Positions 44,799 through 56,499 of a stretch of DNA of 64,000 bases are shown piece after piece. Origin of the DNA: Amorphophallus konjac. Its lineage: Eukaryota; Streptophyta; Magnoliopsida; Alismatales; Araceae. The DNA is taken from NCBI GenBank assembly GCA_022559845.1, contig CM040126.1, positions 50,462,458 through 50,526,457 on the forward strand, in the 5' to 3' direction. Position 1 is the stretch's first letter, and every line of letters starts with the position of its first letter. The position numbers were made by a program, and so were the translations under genes. A model generated the notes under the pieces. The model searched no databases, was not told where the DNA came from, and was given only the letters and a program-made list of their open reading frames with translations.

Positions 44799-45750
44799 TG
44801 TTAGGGTGCTAGGCCCGGATATAGAGGGGGGTGAATGTATCCTTCTATGTAAAATGGCCAAATAAAAATTAGGATGCTAGAGATAGACACAGAATAGAAC
44901 CAATTCAATTCAGCTCAAATACAAACACTTGGAGCGTGCCTATTCAAGCATCTAGCGAAGCAAAGCAATCAATCAAACCACTGCACAATAGATTTTTAGG
45001 TGGTTCGGTCCACAGACCTACATCCACCCCTCACTCCCAACCGGAGTGAGGCTTCACTAGCAAATGCTAGAACCAAGCAGACTCAGTCTGCAACCAGTTG
45101 CTGCCACACAGCTTGACCAGGGGAACAACCTCCCCTCTTCCTCCCAACCGGAGGGACACCCAAGTGACTCCCAGCCACTTGGAAACTAGAGATCGAAGAC
45201 CTCTCTTCCTCCAGACCAGGAGGGACCACTGGACTTGCAACCACAAGCCCAGAACCGGAGGACTAGCCTCCCTTCCTCTAACAAGAGGGCAACCCACAAG
45301 TGACAACCTGTCACTTGCAACCCGGAGATCAAATCTCCCTTCTCCTGAACCAACAGGAGGAACCCGATCCCCAACAGGGCAATCGGAAGAACAAAGATGA
45401 CCAGAAAATAAAGGAAAACAATAAAGGAAAATAACACAGCAATCAGAAAGCTGTAAAAGATGAAATGCACAATGTGGCTCTCAACGGAGCTGACTGGCCT
45501 GGATCTGATCCACGGTCCAGTGAAGACAGATCTTCAAGCAGCTTCTTCCTTCTTCTCCACGAGCTCTCTCGCTCACTCTCTTTCTCTCTTTCTTTCTCTT
45601 CTGCTCTCTTAATCTCTCACTCACTGCTCTCGATTCACGGCTTCTCTCTTCTATCTCTTCTTCCTCTCTTTTCCTTCTTTTTCTGGATCGAAGGGCTTTT
45701 TGCTCTTTAGGCTTTTGCTTCGATCAGTCTTCTTTAGTGGAAGAAGACTA

Positions 45751-45760
45751 GTATATATAG
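45751..45760 (-). promoter_or_regulatory. TATA box of Sire-2 LTR (equivalent at 54153-54162)
   Basis: CTATATATAC on the minus strand, followed by CT/GA-rich leader sequence. It places both repeat arrays in U3, upstream of the start of transcription. Confidence 0.65.
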
Positions 45761-45910
45761 TAGCAGCAGCAACACACTGGCGCGTGTGGCTTCCACGTTT
45801 CCAGCCCTAGAAATTCGGACCACGTGGCAGCTTCCTGGTTCACGAGCCAGGCACCTCAGATCACGTGCCCTACAATTCAAGGACATTCGTTCAGTAAAAC
45901 TCAAGACTGC

Positions 45911-46255
45911 TGCGTTGACTCTATCAGCCCATGGCGTTGACGCATCGATGATCCAGTGATCAAGTCTTTAGCAGATGGGCGTGCTGCGTCGACACCTCTC
46001 CACTGCTGCGTTGACGTATCGGTGTGTACTAGCAGCTAAAAGGTGTCGTTCCATCAACCTGCTGCGTCGCCCCAACGAGCTGCAGCGTCGACGCTGTCAA
46101 GGTACTCCAGAGGTTGAAAGGAGTTACTTGAACTGCTGCGTCCACGCTGCCAGTGGGTGGTGTTGACGCATCTGAGTAACCCAGTAACCCATTGGTTCTC
46201 TTTTTGTAACTGCTGCGTCGACGCTACTTGCTCAATGCGTTGACGCACCAGAATA
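45911..46255 (-). repeat. GCGTTGACGC/GCGTCGACGC cluster near the Sire-2 promoter
   Basis: About ten copies of a palindromic core GCGT[TC]GACGC (some with one mismatch), mostly written CTGCTGCGTCGACGC on the plus strand, lie 150-500 bp upstream of the TATA box. A second cluster of about eight lies at 47526-47820, at the far end of U3. Both recur in the other LTR (54308-54650, 55920-56220). The core contains TTGAC (WRKY W-box core) and TGACG (TGA bZIP core). Confidence 0.85.
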
Positions 46256-46439
46256 ATCCAGGAGCTTCTTTCTTGATTTACTGTGTCCATGTGTCAGCCT
46301 CTCAGCCAGCTTCAGCACACGTGTCACAATCCTGTCTGCCCTTCCAGCCTCAAATCACGTGCCCTCCATAAGCTTCACGATCAGAACACCTGTCAGACAG
46401 AGTATCGGATAAGTCATCAGTTTAAGTGAAGAACTCTGT

Positions 46440-47705
46440 GTAGACTTGTAAAGACGATCATGCTGTATAGACTAAGTGTGTATAGTGTGAGGGAGTGTAT
46501 AGACTTAGTTAGAAGGAGCCCGATGTACAGACTTGCCTATGCGAAGCCACTGTACAGACATTGAAAACGTGAAGCCAAAGTGTAGACTTCACGCTGTACA
46601 TACTTGAGGCTTTGATGAACGAAGGTTCAGTGTAGAGTTGGAATGTTAGGCCCAATGCATAGACTTTATGATATGAAGCCAATGTCCAGACTTGAAGAGA
46701 AAACAAATGTATGGTCTTTGACGGAGTGAGACAATGTTCAGACTTTGAAGATACACTGTGGATGTACAACCTTGGAAGATCATGGAGTGTATAGACTTGA
46801 AAGTTTGAAGGCGATGTACAGAATTTAATGCCCAAAGGCGATGAACAGTGAATCAGTGTATAGACTTCAAAGTTTACTGAAGGATGTTCAGACTTTGTTC
46901 CACCGACCAGAGTATTGACTTTGCAAGCGTGAGACGCTGAATGAGACGGTGGCTGAGACGAACGCTGTATAGACTTTGAAATCTGAATCGACAGAGCAGG
47001 CTGTACAGACTTTGAGAGTCTTGAAGGATGTACAGACTTTGAGAGTCTTGAAGGATGTACAGACTTTGAGGCTTTGATGGCCAATGTAGAGACTTGTTCG
47101 AATGTCTAGACTTTGCATGAACAGTCGATGTGTAGGCTTGAAGAACTGAAGCCCACGTTGTATAGACATGACCTAACAGTCCAGTGTATAGACTTGAATA
47201 GCTGAAAGCTACAGTGAGAGAGTGTATACACTTGACCAGATCAAGGGCAATTCGAGTGTACAGACCTCATGCCATGAGACGCTGAGAGAGACAGTCCAAT
47301 GTACAGACTTATGAAGACTGATGCATGAACAGTAATGCATATACTTAGGAGCATGGAGGCCAATGTATAGACATCAACTATCAAGACGCTAAGGAAGACG
47401 GACAGTGTACAGACTTCCTGAACAGTCTGATGTACAGACTTCATGAAGCTAGACCAGCGGCTGTACAGACTTTGAAGGAGGACAAATGTATGGACTTGGT
47501 GACTTGAAAGCGATGTACACACTTATAGCGTTGACGCTAATGTCTTGAGAATGCTCACAGCGTTGACGCTGCATGAGACGTAGGCTGTACAGACTTAGCA
47601 TGTGAAGACTGATGTGCATACTTGCTGAGTTGACGCTGCAGCCCAATGAGTTGACGCTGCAACGTATATTCTTGATGATCAACTGATGATGTATAGACTT
47701 CATCA
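46440..47705 (-). repeat. Array of ~40 TGTACAGACTT / TGTATAGACTT motifs in Sire-2 U3
   Basis: The 11-mer TGTA[CT]AGACTT and close variants recur about every 20-45 bp in otherwise non-repetitive sequence. Three units near 47010-47075 are true ~30-bp tandem copies. The other LTR has the same array at 54840-56100. Frames through it (rich in VCTSF, VYTL) are by-products. TGTACA is a palindrome with the GTAC core bound by plant SBP proteins. Confidence 0.88.
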
Positions 47706-48100
47706 AATGAAGAAATTGAACTGAAGCGTCGACGCATCAGCTCAAGGAGTTGACGCACTACTGTATGGACAGATACAAAAATGACCAAGGGGTAGACGCA
47801 TCGGCACACTGAGTTGACGTACTGCAGTGACAACTGTGCAGACAGAGTGTAGCAATGAATGCTTTATGCATCAGGTAACATGACTGAACATCAAAATATA
47901 TTAAACTAAACTGAGCAGCAAGATGACTGAAGATTTGATTAACTCACATCAACAACCAATCATCAAAACCAAATCAATCATCAAAATAGAACATCAATGC
48001 ATGGTGACTCACAGTGTATGACTCACATCAAAACCAATCTGGTGACTCACAGTGTATGACTCACATCAAAACCAATCATCAAAACCACAGAGGCACAACA

Positions 48101-48490
48101 ATCTCCCCCTTTTTGATGATGGCAACTCTACACAGTGAGTCAATCTGATGGTGAGTCAATCTGATGCTGATGACTCAAACTATTCTCCCCCTTTGACTTC
48201 ATCAATAAGAAAATAGTTTGAGAAATTATAGCATGTATAAAAATTCAGACAATTTCTCCCCCTTTAGGAGTTTCAGCAAAAGCATGAGTTAGAGATACTC
48301 AAAATGAACCTGCATGCACTTATTGAATGATATACTCCCTCTTTGGCAAACAATCTCCCCCTTTGGTATAATCAAAATAAACCATGGGAAGGGGTGAATA
48401 CAGATGCAGATACCAGAATGCAAGAACATAATTCTCCCCCTTTAAGAGTTTCTATGCAGCATGATGCATAAGACATGGAAGCTCCCCCTC
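48101..48490 (-). other. Cluster of six or seven polypurine-tract copies
   Basis: TCTCCCCCTTT and variants stand near 48102, 48184, 48256, 48352, 48432 and 48481, with a weaker one at 48334. On the minus strand these are AAAGGGGGAGA tracts. The first touches the LTR and is the functional one by position. Multiple tracts are a known Sirevirus trait. Confidence 0.85.
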
Positions 48491-50622
48491 AATAAGTGGA
48501 ATCTTATGAGATGGATGAGAAGGAGACCACAGGGGCAAACAAGGAGAAGTTCAGGTCAATGAACCAAGGACAATTAGCAGAAAAGGTTCAAATAAGCAGA
48601 TTTACAAATAAGCTCAAAACAGAAATAATTCAGCAAGATTTTCAAGGAGATATCAATCTCATAAATCCAAAACATAATTTTTCAAAGTCTTCCATTATAG
48701 GGACTTATGAATGAGCCTTTTGAACAGCATGGTTTAAACATGATGTATGCAGAGTTTATCAATAAAATTTTGTATTGATATCTAAAACCATGTTTTAATA
48801 AAAATGAACCAAGCCCTCATATTTATCTTGATTGTCCTCCCTTTGTCTTACACAATCAAATTTATTACCTTCTTTCAGAATTACATGCACTAGTATTGAG
48901 ATTAAGCAATTATGAAGTCATATTATTTTGTCTAGGGTTGTAGTAATTTGATTTTAGCATCAATATTCAGATATTTCAATTTGTTCAACAATTTTCCATG
49001 CTACAAATTTTACGAGCACTCTAGTTCAGTGCACACATTGTAACTAGAGGATATACCTTGATCAGAGGCCAATATTCCTAAGCCCTTAGTGTGACTAACT
49101 GTCATGCTTTATGTGAACAGAGTTAGCATTTACACATCATGACACACTACAACTCATTTTTTAATGAGTGAGTTGTATTTCTCAATGTGCATGCCATTGC
49201 TCTGCCTGATTTTTAATAAATTCTATGCAGAGTTAACTAAGGCACCTCATGACACAGTCCTTTGGACATGTGTTTCTCAGTGACCAATGTCATTGCTCTG
49301 ACAGATATTACCCTTTAGACATTTCAGAAAAATTCATTTGCTTCAAATCAATAATAGTTTCATGTACTTAATCAGTTGAAGTCATGTATTCAAAAGTGCA
49401 GATTTCAGAAGTTTTCACAAGACACAACATGAAACAGATGGTTAAGGTTTATTAAACATGCTTCAGATATTTTAAAGAGATTTTAAAGCCAAACTCATTG
49501 AGTACATTAAACTTAAACCACATGAGTTATTTCAGTCATTCATAAAAATATATAATAGAAGATTTCTAGTTCAAGAATTTTCAGATTTATGATCGAGATA
49601 GTCCCATTGAAATCTTCATGACAGACTGATAGAATTCTGAAGCCAAATGATACCAATTGATAGGAGAAATATCAATTGTTAAGAGAGATTGTGAAGCTCA
49701 AAGTTTTCAAAATATGATTCAGGTTTGTCAACAAAATCAATAAGAAAGGATATGCAATGAGTTCTGACACGTGTATGCATTTGACAACCTATATGCAATG
49801 CATTGACTCCCCCTCAAAATATGCATTCAAACTCTCTCTTTGGCATTTTCAATATAAGGAAATGCAATGCACTATATGTATGCAGGGACATGCAAAGACT
49901 CAACATTGAATGATATGCAAGGATATGCATCTAACTCCCCCTGAAAACATGCAATGTTTGCACTGAAAAAACTGAACATATGATTCCAAATGATATTGTG
50001 ACTTGTGCACAATCAGACTGTCCTATCAGCAAAGTGACCCATGGTACTAGGCGGAGCACTTGGTCTAAAAGACCACCTCACACATAGTAAGAAGCTCCAG
50101 ACAGACTTCCCTGCCTTTTGGTACCTTACCATTTATATACCATTGAAGTCATGCATAATTATTCAACATGCAGTCCTATATGCAGTTCAGAATTTCAGTG
50201 AGCTATTGCAACACACAAGTTTCAAGTCACACTCATATGCAGTTCAGAGTTTTTAGAAAATTCGAAATGCAATTTGTTTTTAGAGTCTATGCATAACACA
50301 ACTATCAAGCAATTAAAATTAGCCTATGTATGCATCAGATACAGACAACCCTTCTTAATCTGATATTTGCACAGAACTCTCAGCAAATGCATGATCAGAA
50401 AATAATACACATGGCAAATGATGAATGAAAATGCAAAAACAGATTTAACTTGCTATGCATTAAAACTAAAAACAAGAAGGGCAGGAAGTTTACCTGAAAA
50501 GTTCAGTATGGGGTTTTTTTCTTGAGTGCCTTGGATCATTACCCCTTTTTATTTCAGTCCCAAGGCACACCTGCATAGCAATGTTATTTTGCACAAACAG
50601 GTACCCAAGAAGTCTTGGGTCC
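48491..50622 (-). other. Sire-2 interior noncoding region
   Basis: This is AT-rich sequence with no credible coding frame. Short open frames show no recognisable motif. Two more CTCCCCCT tracts occur near 49808 and 49936. A Sirevirus pol and env-like ORF would be expected between gag and here, and nothing remains of them. Confidence 0.7.
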
Positions 50623-53061
50623 TCACAAAACAGTATTACTCCTAGCAGGTTTTCTCAGCACATTTCTAGGAGCAGTTTTCAGATCTAATTTATGCACATT
50701 CTTGTTAGCATGAATTTTATGTGCATAAGCATGAGATTTCTTGTTAACAGAATAAAAATTCTGTTTGCCAAAACCAGTTTGGTTTTGATATCCTGCCAGC
50801 CAACAGGTTGCAGCCCTGTGACCTGGCTTCCCACAGTTATAACATGAAAGTTTTGCAAATTGTCTTATAGGGAATTTAGCATGTTTGAGATTCACATTTC
50901 TACCCTGAATATGCCAACAGTCCTTGACTGTATGGCCATGCTTTCTACAGTGAGAGCAATAAGAGGCATTCTTTTTAAAATTGAGTTCATTATTGCCATA
51001 GCCTCCTTGGGCATGCCAACAATCAATGGCCCTGTGGCCATCCTTTCCATATTCAAAGCTTGAAATAGAATTTCTTTCAAAAAAGCCTGACCAGCATTCA
51101 GAGGCCCTGTGACCCCTTTTGTTGCAATTAAAACAGATGATATGCTGGTTCATTGAAACAGATTTGTTTTTATTAAAAACATGTTGGTTTGCAGGGAATT
51201 TAGCATGATATGAATAAAAGGTTTTCTTACCACTAGTAAACCAGCAATGAGCAATTGAGTGTCCTAATTTGCCACAATTAGAACATGTGACACTTCTTTT
51301 CTGAGCAGACACAGATTTTCTAGCATGCTTTTTGTCATCCCTTTTCATCACAAAACAGTTACTCATAAGATGTCCATACTTACCACAATAATGACATGAG
51401 CCATTTGATTTCTTAAAAACATGGCATTTATCTGATGAGTTTTTAGCATGCAGATTGTTCCTTTGAATTTTTGATGTTTTATGATTTTTATTTTGTTTTT
51501 CTGTTTTATTAGCCTTGTACCGAGGTGGAGATGAAGTAGAAGGCTTCTCCTATTCAGAAGATTTAGCAAAGACAGTTTTCAGGTTGGCTCCATCAGCCTT
51601 CCTCATGATTGGACTGTAACCCAGTCCTTCTTTCTTAAAATTAATCTTTGTTCCCAGTATTTTCTGAACAATGGGCTGTTTGTCTTTTGATGTTGTGGCT
51701 ACGTTTGAAGCATTTACGAAGGATGTCATTACTTTGTTCTGAAGTTCCTTCTTGTTTATCTTATTGTAGCCCAGCCCTTCCTTCCTAGGGTTGATTTTTA
51801 TACCTAGTAGCTTGTCTAGGTTTTTCTGCCCATCAACAAATTTAGACAAGGAAACTTTCAAATCCTAAATTTCATTTTCAAGAGATGCAATGTGTATTTC
51901 ATAACTAGCGATCTCTTGTTCACTACAATTGACAGCTTCATTCAAAACCTTGTTAGCTGTTTTGTATTCTTCAATTTCCTTTCTCAGCTCATCTACCTCT
52001 TCAGTCTCGTTTGTACAGATGACTTTCCCTTTCTCCAAAGTGAGAAGTCTTTCAGACATGGCACTGTTTAACAATTTTAATTTTTCAACTTCTTCTTTAA
52101 GCTTATCATTCTGAATTAACTCATTTATTAGAGTCTGGTCCTCTGAGTTAACCATGCTTTCTCTCCTAGCTCCAAACTCCTTCAATTCCTTTTGTTGTTT
52201 TTCAAAATTTTTCTGTAATTCTATGTTTACAGATTTTATGGCATTAAAATTTTCAATCAGCAAATCATTCTCTCATTTAAGTTTCTCTAATTGTTCTTCA
52301 TTTTCTTTAGAAAACTTTCTGAGAGAGTCATTCTCATTTTTCAGCTTGTTTAAGTCAGATTTAACACATTCAAGTTCTTTCAACAAATCCTTACTCTGAA
52401 CAGACTCATGATTAGCTAGGCTAAGCTTCTTTTCAAGTTTAGAGATTTCCTTTACATGATCTTGATCTTCAATTTTCAGCAATGAAATTTGTTTCTTCAA
52501 CATTTGAATATCAGACATAAAAGCATCATGAACATTTTTCAGTTCAGCACAGTTCTTACATGGAGAATTGAAACTGTCTGACCTACTATTCTTCTTCAAT
52601 TTTTTGTATTGTTCTCTTAACTGTTCATGAGAGTCTAATAATTCAGCATATGAATTCTCCCAATCATCCAAGGTATAGTTCTCAAAAGGGTTTACCTCCT
52701 CATCATTATCGTCTTCACTTTGATTGCTGCCTTGATCGCTTCTGTTGGCCATCATGCAGCTTGTTTGATTTCCTTTCCCGGCTCTCTTCATCATCTCCAA
52801 CATATCCCTTGCAGATCTGCAATCAAGGAAACATGAGTGAAAGGCTTTGTCAGTGGCTGCTTTCATCAGATTTATAGCTGTCTGATTCTCCTCATACATT
52901 GATTCGTGACTGTCAGTCCATTTGGACCTTTTCTTTGGTAATTTATGAGGACCATGTGAAATCACTTTCCACAGGTCTGGATCAACAGATTTAACATAAG
53001 CACGTAAAGCACTGTGCCACTGGTTGAAATCAGAACCACTAAAGACGGGTGGACAAGCCAT
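50623..53061 (-). pseudogene. gag: Sire-2 Gag with six zinc-knuckle units (812 codons, three stops)
   Basis: A single frame runs from ATG 53061, 116 bases after the primer site, broken only by TGA at 52273, TAG at 51865 and TAG at 51550. The start MACPPVFSGSDFNQWHSALR is the copia gag N-terminus. A long coiled coil follows (about residues 150-395). Then come two copies of a Lys/Gly motif (GIKINPRKEGLGY and GTKINFKKEGLGY). The end is a row of CCHC knuckles: CHYCGKYGHLMSNC, CSNCGKLGHSIAHC, CFNCNKRGHRASEC, a degenerate one (FEYGKDGHRAIDC, first Cys pair lost), CSHCRKHGHTVKDC and CYNCGKPGHRAATC. Most copia gags have one or two. There is no frameshift, and all three stops are single-base changes. 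Confidence 0.88.
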
Positions 53062-53176
53062 TGAAACAGATAGCCGATAGATTCAATGCAACAAGAATAT
53101 TGATGCACTAAAACAAATTAGCACCTAAGACTGCAAGATCGGATCTGCAGGTCGCTGGACCTTGTATGCAGACACC

Positions 53177-53190
53177 GGCTCTGATACCAA
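53177..53190 (-). other. Primer binding site of Sire-2 (initiator tRNA-Met)
   Basis: TTGGTATCAGAGCC on the minus strand, one base from the LTR edge at 53192. It is the same site as in Sire-1. Confidence 0.95.
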
Positions 53191-53191
53191 A

Positions 53192-56100
53192 TGTTAGGGT
53201 GCTAGCCCCGGATACAGAGGGCGGTGAATGTATCCTTCTATGTAAAATGGCCAAATAAAAATTAGGATGCTAGAGATAGACACAGAATAGAACCAATTCG
53301 ATTCAGCTCAAATATAAACACTTGGAGCGTGCCTATTCAAGCATCTAGCGGAAGCAAAGCAATCAATCAAACCACTGCACAATAGATTTTTAGGTGGTTC
53401 GGTCCACAGACCTACATCCACCCCTCACTCCCAACCGGAGTGAGGCTTCACTAGCAAATGCTAGAACCAAGCAGACTCAGTCTGCAACCAGTTGCTGCCA
53501 CACAGCTTGACCAGGGGAACAGCCTCCCCTCTTCCTCCCAACCGGAGGGACACCCAAGTGACTCCCAGCCATTTGGAAACTAGAGGTTGAAGACCTGTCT
53601 TCCTCCAGACCAGGAGGGACCACTGGACTTGCAACTACAAGCCCAGAACCGGAGGACTAGCCTCCCTTCCTCTAACAAGAGGGCAACCCACAAGTGACAA
53701 CCTGTCACTTGCAACCCAGAGATCAGATCTCCCTTCTCCTGAACCAACAGGAGGAACCCGATCCCCAACAGGGCAATCGAAAGAACAAAGATGATCAGAA
53801 AATAAAGGAAAACAATAAAGGAAAATAACACAGCAATCAGAAAGCTGTAAAAGATGAAATGCACAATGTGACTCTCAACGGAGCTGACTGGCCTGGATCT
53901 GATCCACGGTCCAGTGAAGACAGATCTTCAAGCAGCTTCTTCCTTCTTCTCCACGAGCTCTCTCGCTCACTCTCTTTCTCTCTTTCTTTCTCTTCTGCTC
54001 TCTTAATCTCTCACTCACTGCTCTCGATTCACGTCTTCTCTCTTCTATCTCTTCTTCCTATCTTTTCCTTCTTTTTATCTTTTTCTGGATCGAAGGGCTT
54101 TTTGCTCTTTATGCTTCTGCTTCGATCAGTCTTCTTTAGTGGAAGAAGACTAGTATATATAGTAGCAGCAGCAACACACTGGCGCGTGTGGCTTCCACGT
54201 TTCCAGCCCTAGAAATTCGGACCACGTGGCAGCTTCCTGGTTCACGAGCCAGGCACCTCGGATCACGTGCCCTACAATTCAAGGACATTCGTTCAGTAAA
54301 ACTCAAGACTGCTATGTTGACTCTATCAGCCCATGGCGTTGACGCATCGATGATCCAGTGATCAAGTCTTTAGCACATGGGCGTGCTGCGTCGACACCTC
54401 TCCACTGCTGCGTTGACGCATCGGTGTGTACTAGCAGCTAAAAGGTGTCGTTCCATCAACCTGCTGCGTCGCCCCAACGAGCTGCAGCGTCGACGCTGTC
54501 AAGGTACTCCAGAGGTTGAAAGGAGTTACTTGAACTGCTGCGTCCACGCTGCCAGTGGGTGGTGTTGACGCATCTGAGTAACCCAGTAACCCATTGGTTC
54601 TCTTTTTGTAACTGCTGCGTCGACGCTACTTGCTCAATGCGTTGACGCACCAGAATAATCCAGGAGCTTCTTTCTTGATTTACTGTGTCCATGTGTCAGC
54701 CTCTCAGCCAGCTTCAGCACACGTGTCACAATCCTATCTGCCCTTCCAGCCTCGAATCACGTGCCCTCCATAAGCTTCACGATCAGAACACCTGTCAGAC
54801 AGAGTATCGGATAAGTCATCAGTTTAAGTGAAGAACTCTGTGTAGACTTGTAAAGACGATCATGCTGTATAGACTAAGTGTGTATAGTGTGAGGGAGTGT
54901 ATAGACTTAGTTAGAAGGAGCCCGATGTACAGACTTGCCTATGCGAAGCCACTGTACAGACATTGAAAACGTGAAGCCAAAGTGTAGACTTCACGCTGTA
55001 CAGACTTGAGGCTTTGATGAACGAAGGTTCAGTGTAGAGTTGGAATGTTAGGCCCAATGTATAGACTTTATGATATGAAGCCAATGTCCAGACTTGAAGA
55101 GAAAACAAATGTATGGTCTTTGACGGAGTGAGTTCAGACTTTGAAGATACACTGTGGATGTACAACCTTGGAAGATCATGGAGTGTATAGACTTGAAAGT
55201 TTGAAGGCGATGTACAAACTTTGATGCCCAAAGGTGATGAACAGTGAATCAGTGTATAGACTTCAAAGTTTACTGAAGGATGTTCAGACTTTGTTCCACC
55301 GACCAGAGTATTGACTTTGCAAGCGTGAGACGCTGAATGAGACGGTGGCTGAGACGAACGCTGTATAGACTTTAAAATATGAATCGACAGAGCAGGCTGT
55401 ATAGACTTTGAGAGTCTTGAAGGATGTACAGACTTTGAGAGTCTTGAAGGATGTACAGACTTTGAGGGCTTTGATGGCCAATGTACAGACTTGTTCGAAT
55501 GTCTAGACTTTGCATGAACAGTCGATGTGTAGGCTTGAAGAACTGAAGCCCACGTTGTATAGACATGACCTAACAGTCCAGTGTATAGACTTGAATAGCT
55601 GAAAGCTACAGTGAGAGAGTGTATACACTTGACCAGATCAAGGGCAATTCGAGTGTACAGACCTCATGCCATGAGACGCTGAGAGAGACAGTCCAATGTA
55701 CAGACTTATGAAGACTGATGCATGAACAGTAATGCATATACTTAGAAGCATGGAGGCCAATGTATAGACATCAACTATCAAGACGCTAAGGAAGACAGAC
55801 AGTGTACAGACTTCCTGAACAGTCTGATGTACAGACTTCATGAAGCTAGACCAGCGGCTGTACAGACTTTGAAGGAGGACAAATGTATGGACTTGGTGAC
55901 TTGAAAGCGATGTACACACTTATAGCGTTGACGCAAATGTCTTGAGAATGCTCACAGCGTTGACGCTGCATGAGACGTAGGTTGTATAGACTTAGCATGT
56001 GAAGACTGATGTGCATACTTGCTGAGTTGACGCTGCAGCCCAATGAGTTGACGCTGCAACATATATTCTTGATGATCAACTGATGATGTATAGACTTCAT

Positions 56101-56494
56101 CAAATGAAGAAACTGAACTGAAGCGTCGACGCATCAGCTCAAGGAGTTGATGCACTACTGTATGGACAGATACAAAAATGACCAAGGGGTCGACGCATCG
56201 GCACACTGAGTTGACGCACTGCAGTGACAACTGTGCAGATAGAGTGTAGCGAATGCTTTATGTATCGGTTAACATGACTGAACATCAAAATATATTAAAC
56301 TAAACTGAGCAGCAAGATGACTGAACATTTGATTAACTCACATCAACAACCAATCATCAAAACCAAATCAATCATCAAAACAGAACATCAATGCATGGTG
56401 ACTCACAGTGTATGACTCACATCAAAACCAATCTGGTGACTCACAGTGTATGACTCACATCAAAACCAATCATCAAAACCACAGAGGCACAACA
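53192..56494 (-). repeat. Sire-2 5' LTR (right copy in the window)
   Basis: TGTTAGGG at 53192 to CACAACA at 56494. It carries the same TATA, GCGTTGACGC clusters and TGTACAGACTT array as the other LTR, with scattered differences. Confidence 0.93.
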
Positions 56495-56499
56495 TTATC
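56495..56499. other. Target site duplication of Sire-2, right copy
   Basis: TTATC, identical to 44794-44798. Confidence 0.95.

Larger units (their letters stand above)
44799..48100 (-). repeat. Sire-2 3' LTR (left copy in the window)
   Basis: Runs from TGTTAGGG at 44799 to CACAACA at 48100; in element sense it starts TGTTGTGCC and ends CCTAACA. I counted about two dozen substitutions against the other LTR in the first 1.2 kb, mostly transitions, plus an 8-bp indel, so the insertion is older than Sire-1. U3 is 48100-45761. R-U5 is to the left of the TATA box and includes repeats of the type CCTCCCAACCGGAGG. Confidence 0.93.
44799..56494 (-). mobile_element. Sire-2: non-autonomous Sirevirus-type copia element, gag only (11.7 kb)
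   Basis: Two LTRs of 3302 and 3303 bp, a tRNA-Met primer site, a polypurine tract (AAAAAGGGGGAGATTG on the minus strand) and a perfect 5-bp target duplication define a complete insertion. The 5.1-kb interior encodes one gag and nothing else. Protease, integrase, RT and RNase H motifs are absent from all frames I read. It must have moved with enzymes from a partner. The description fits the class called TR-GAG (terminal repeat with gag only). Confidence 0.9.

Noticed and set aside
46509..47833. Several minus-strand frames with VCTSF/VYTL repeats (and the same in 54911-56230)
   Set aside because: They are the TGTACAGACTT motif array inside LTR U3, upstream of the TATA box. Both LTRs show them with stops at different places.
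48496..48714. 72-codon plus-strand frame in Sire-2
   Set aside because: Antisense to the element, low complexity, no motif; expected by chance in AT-rich DNA.
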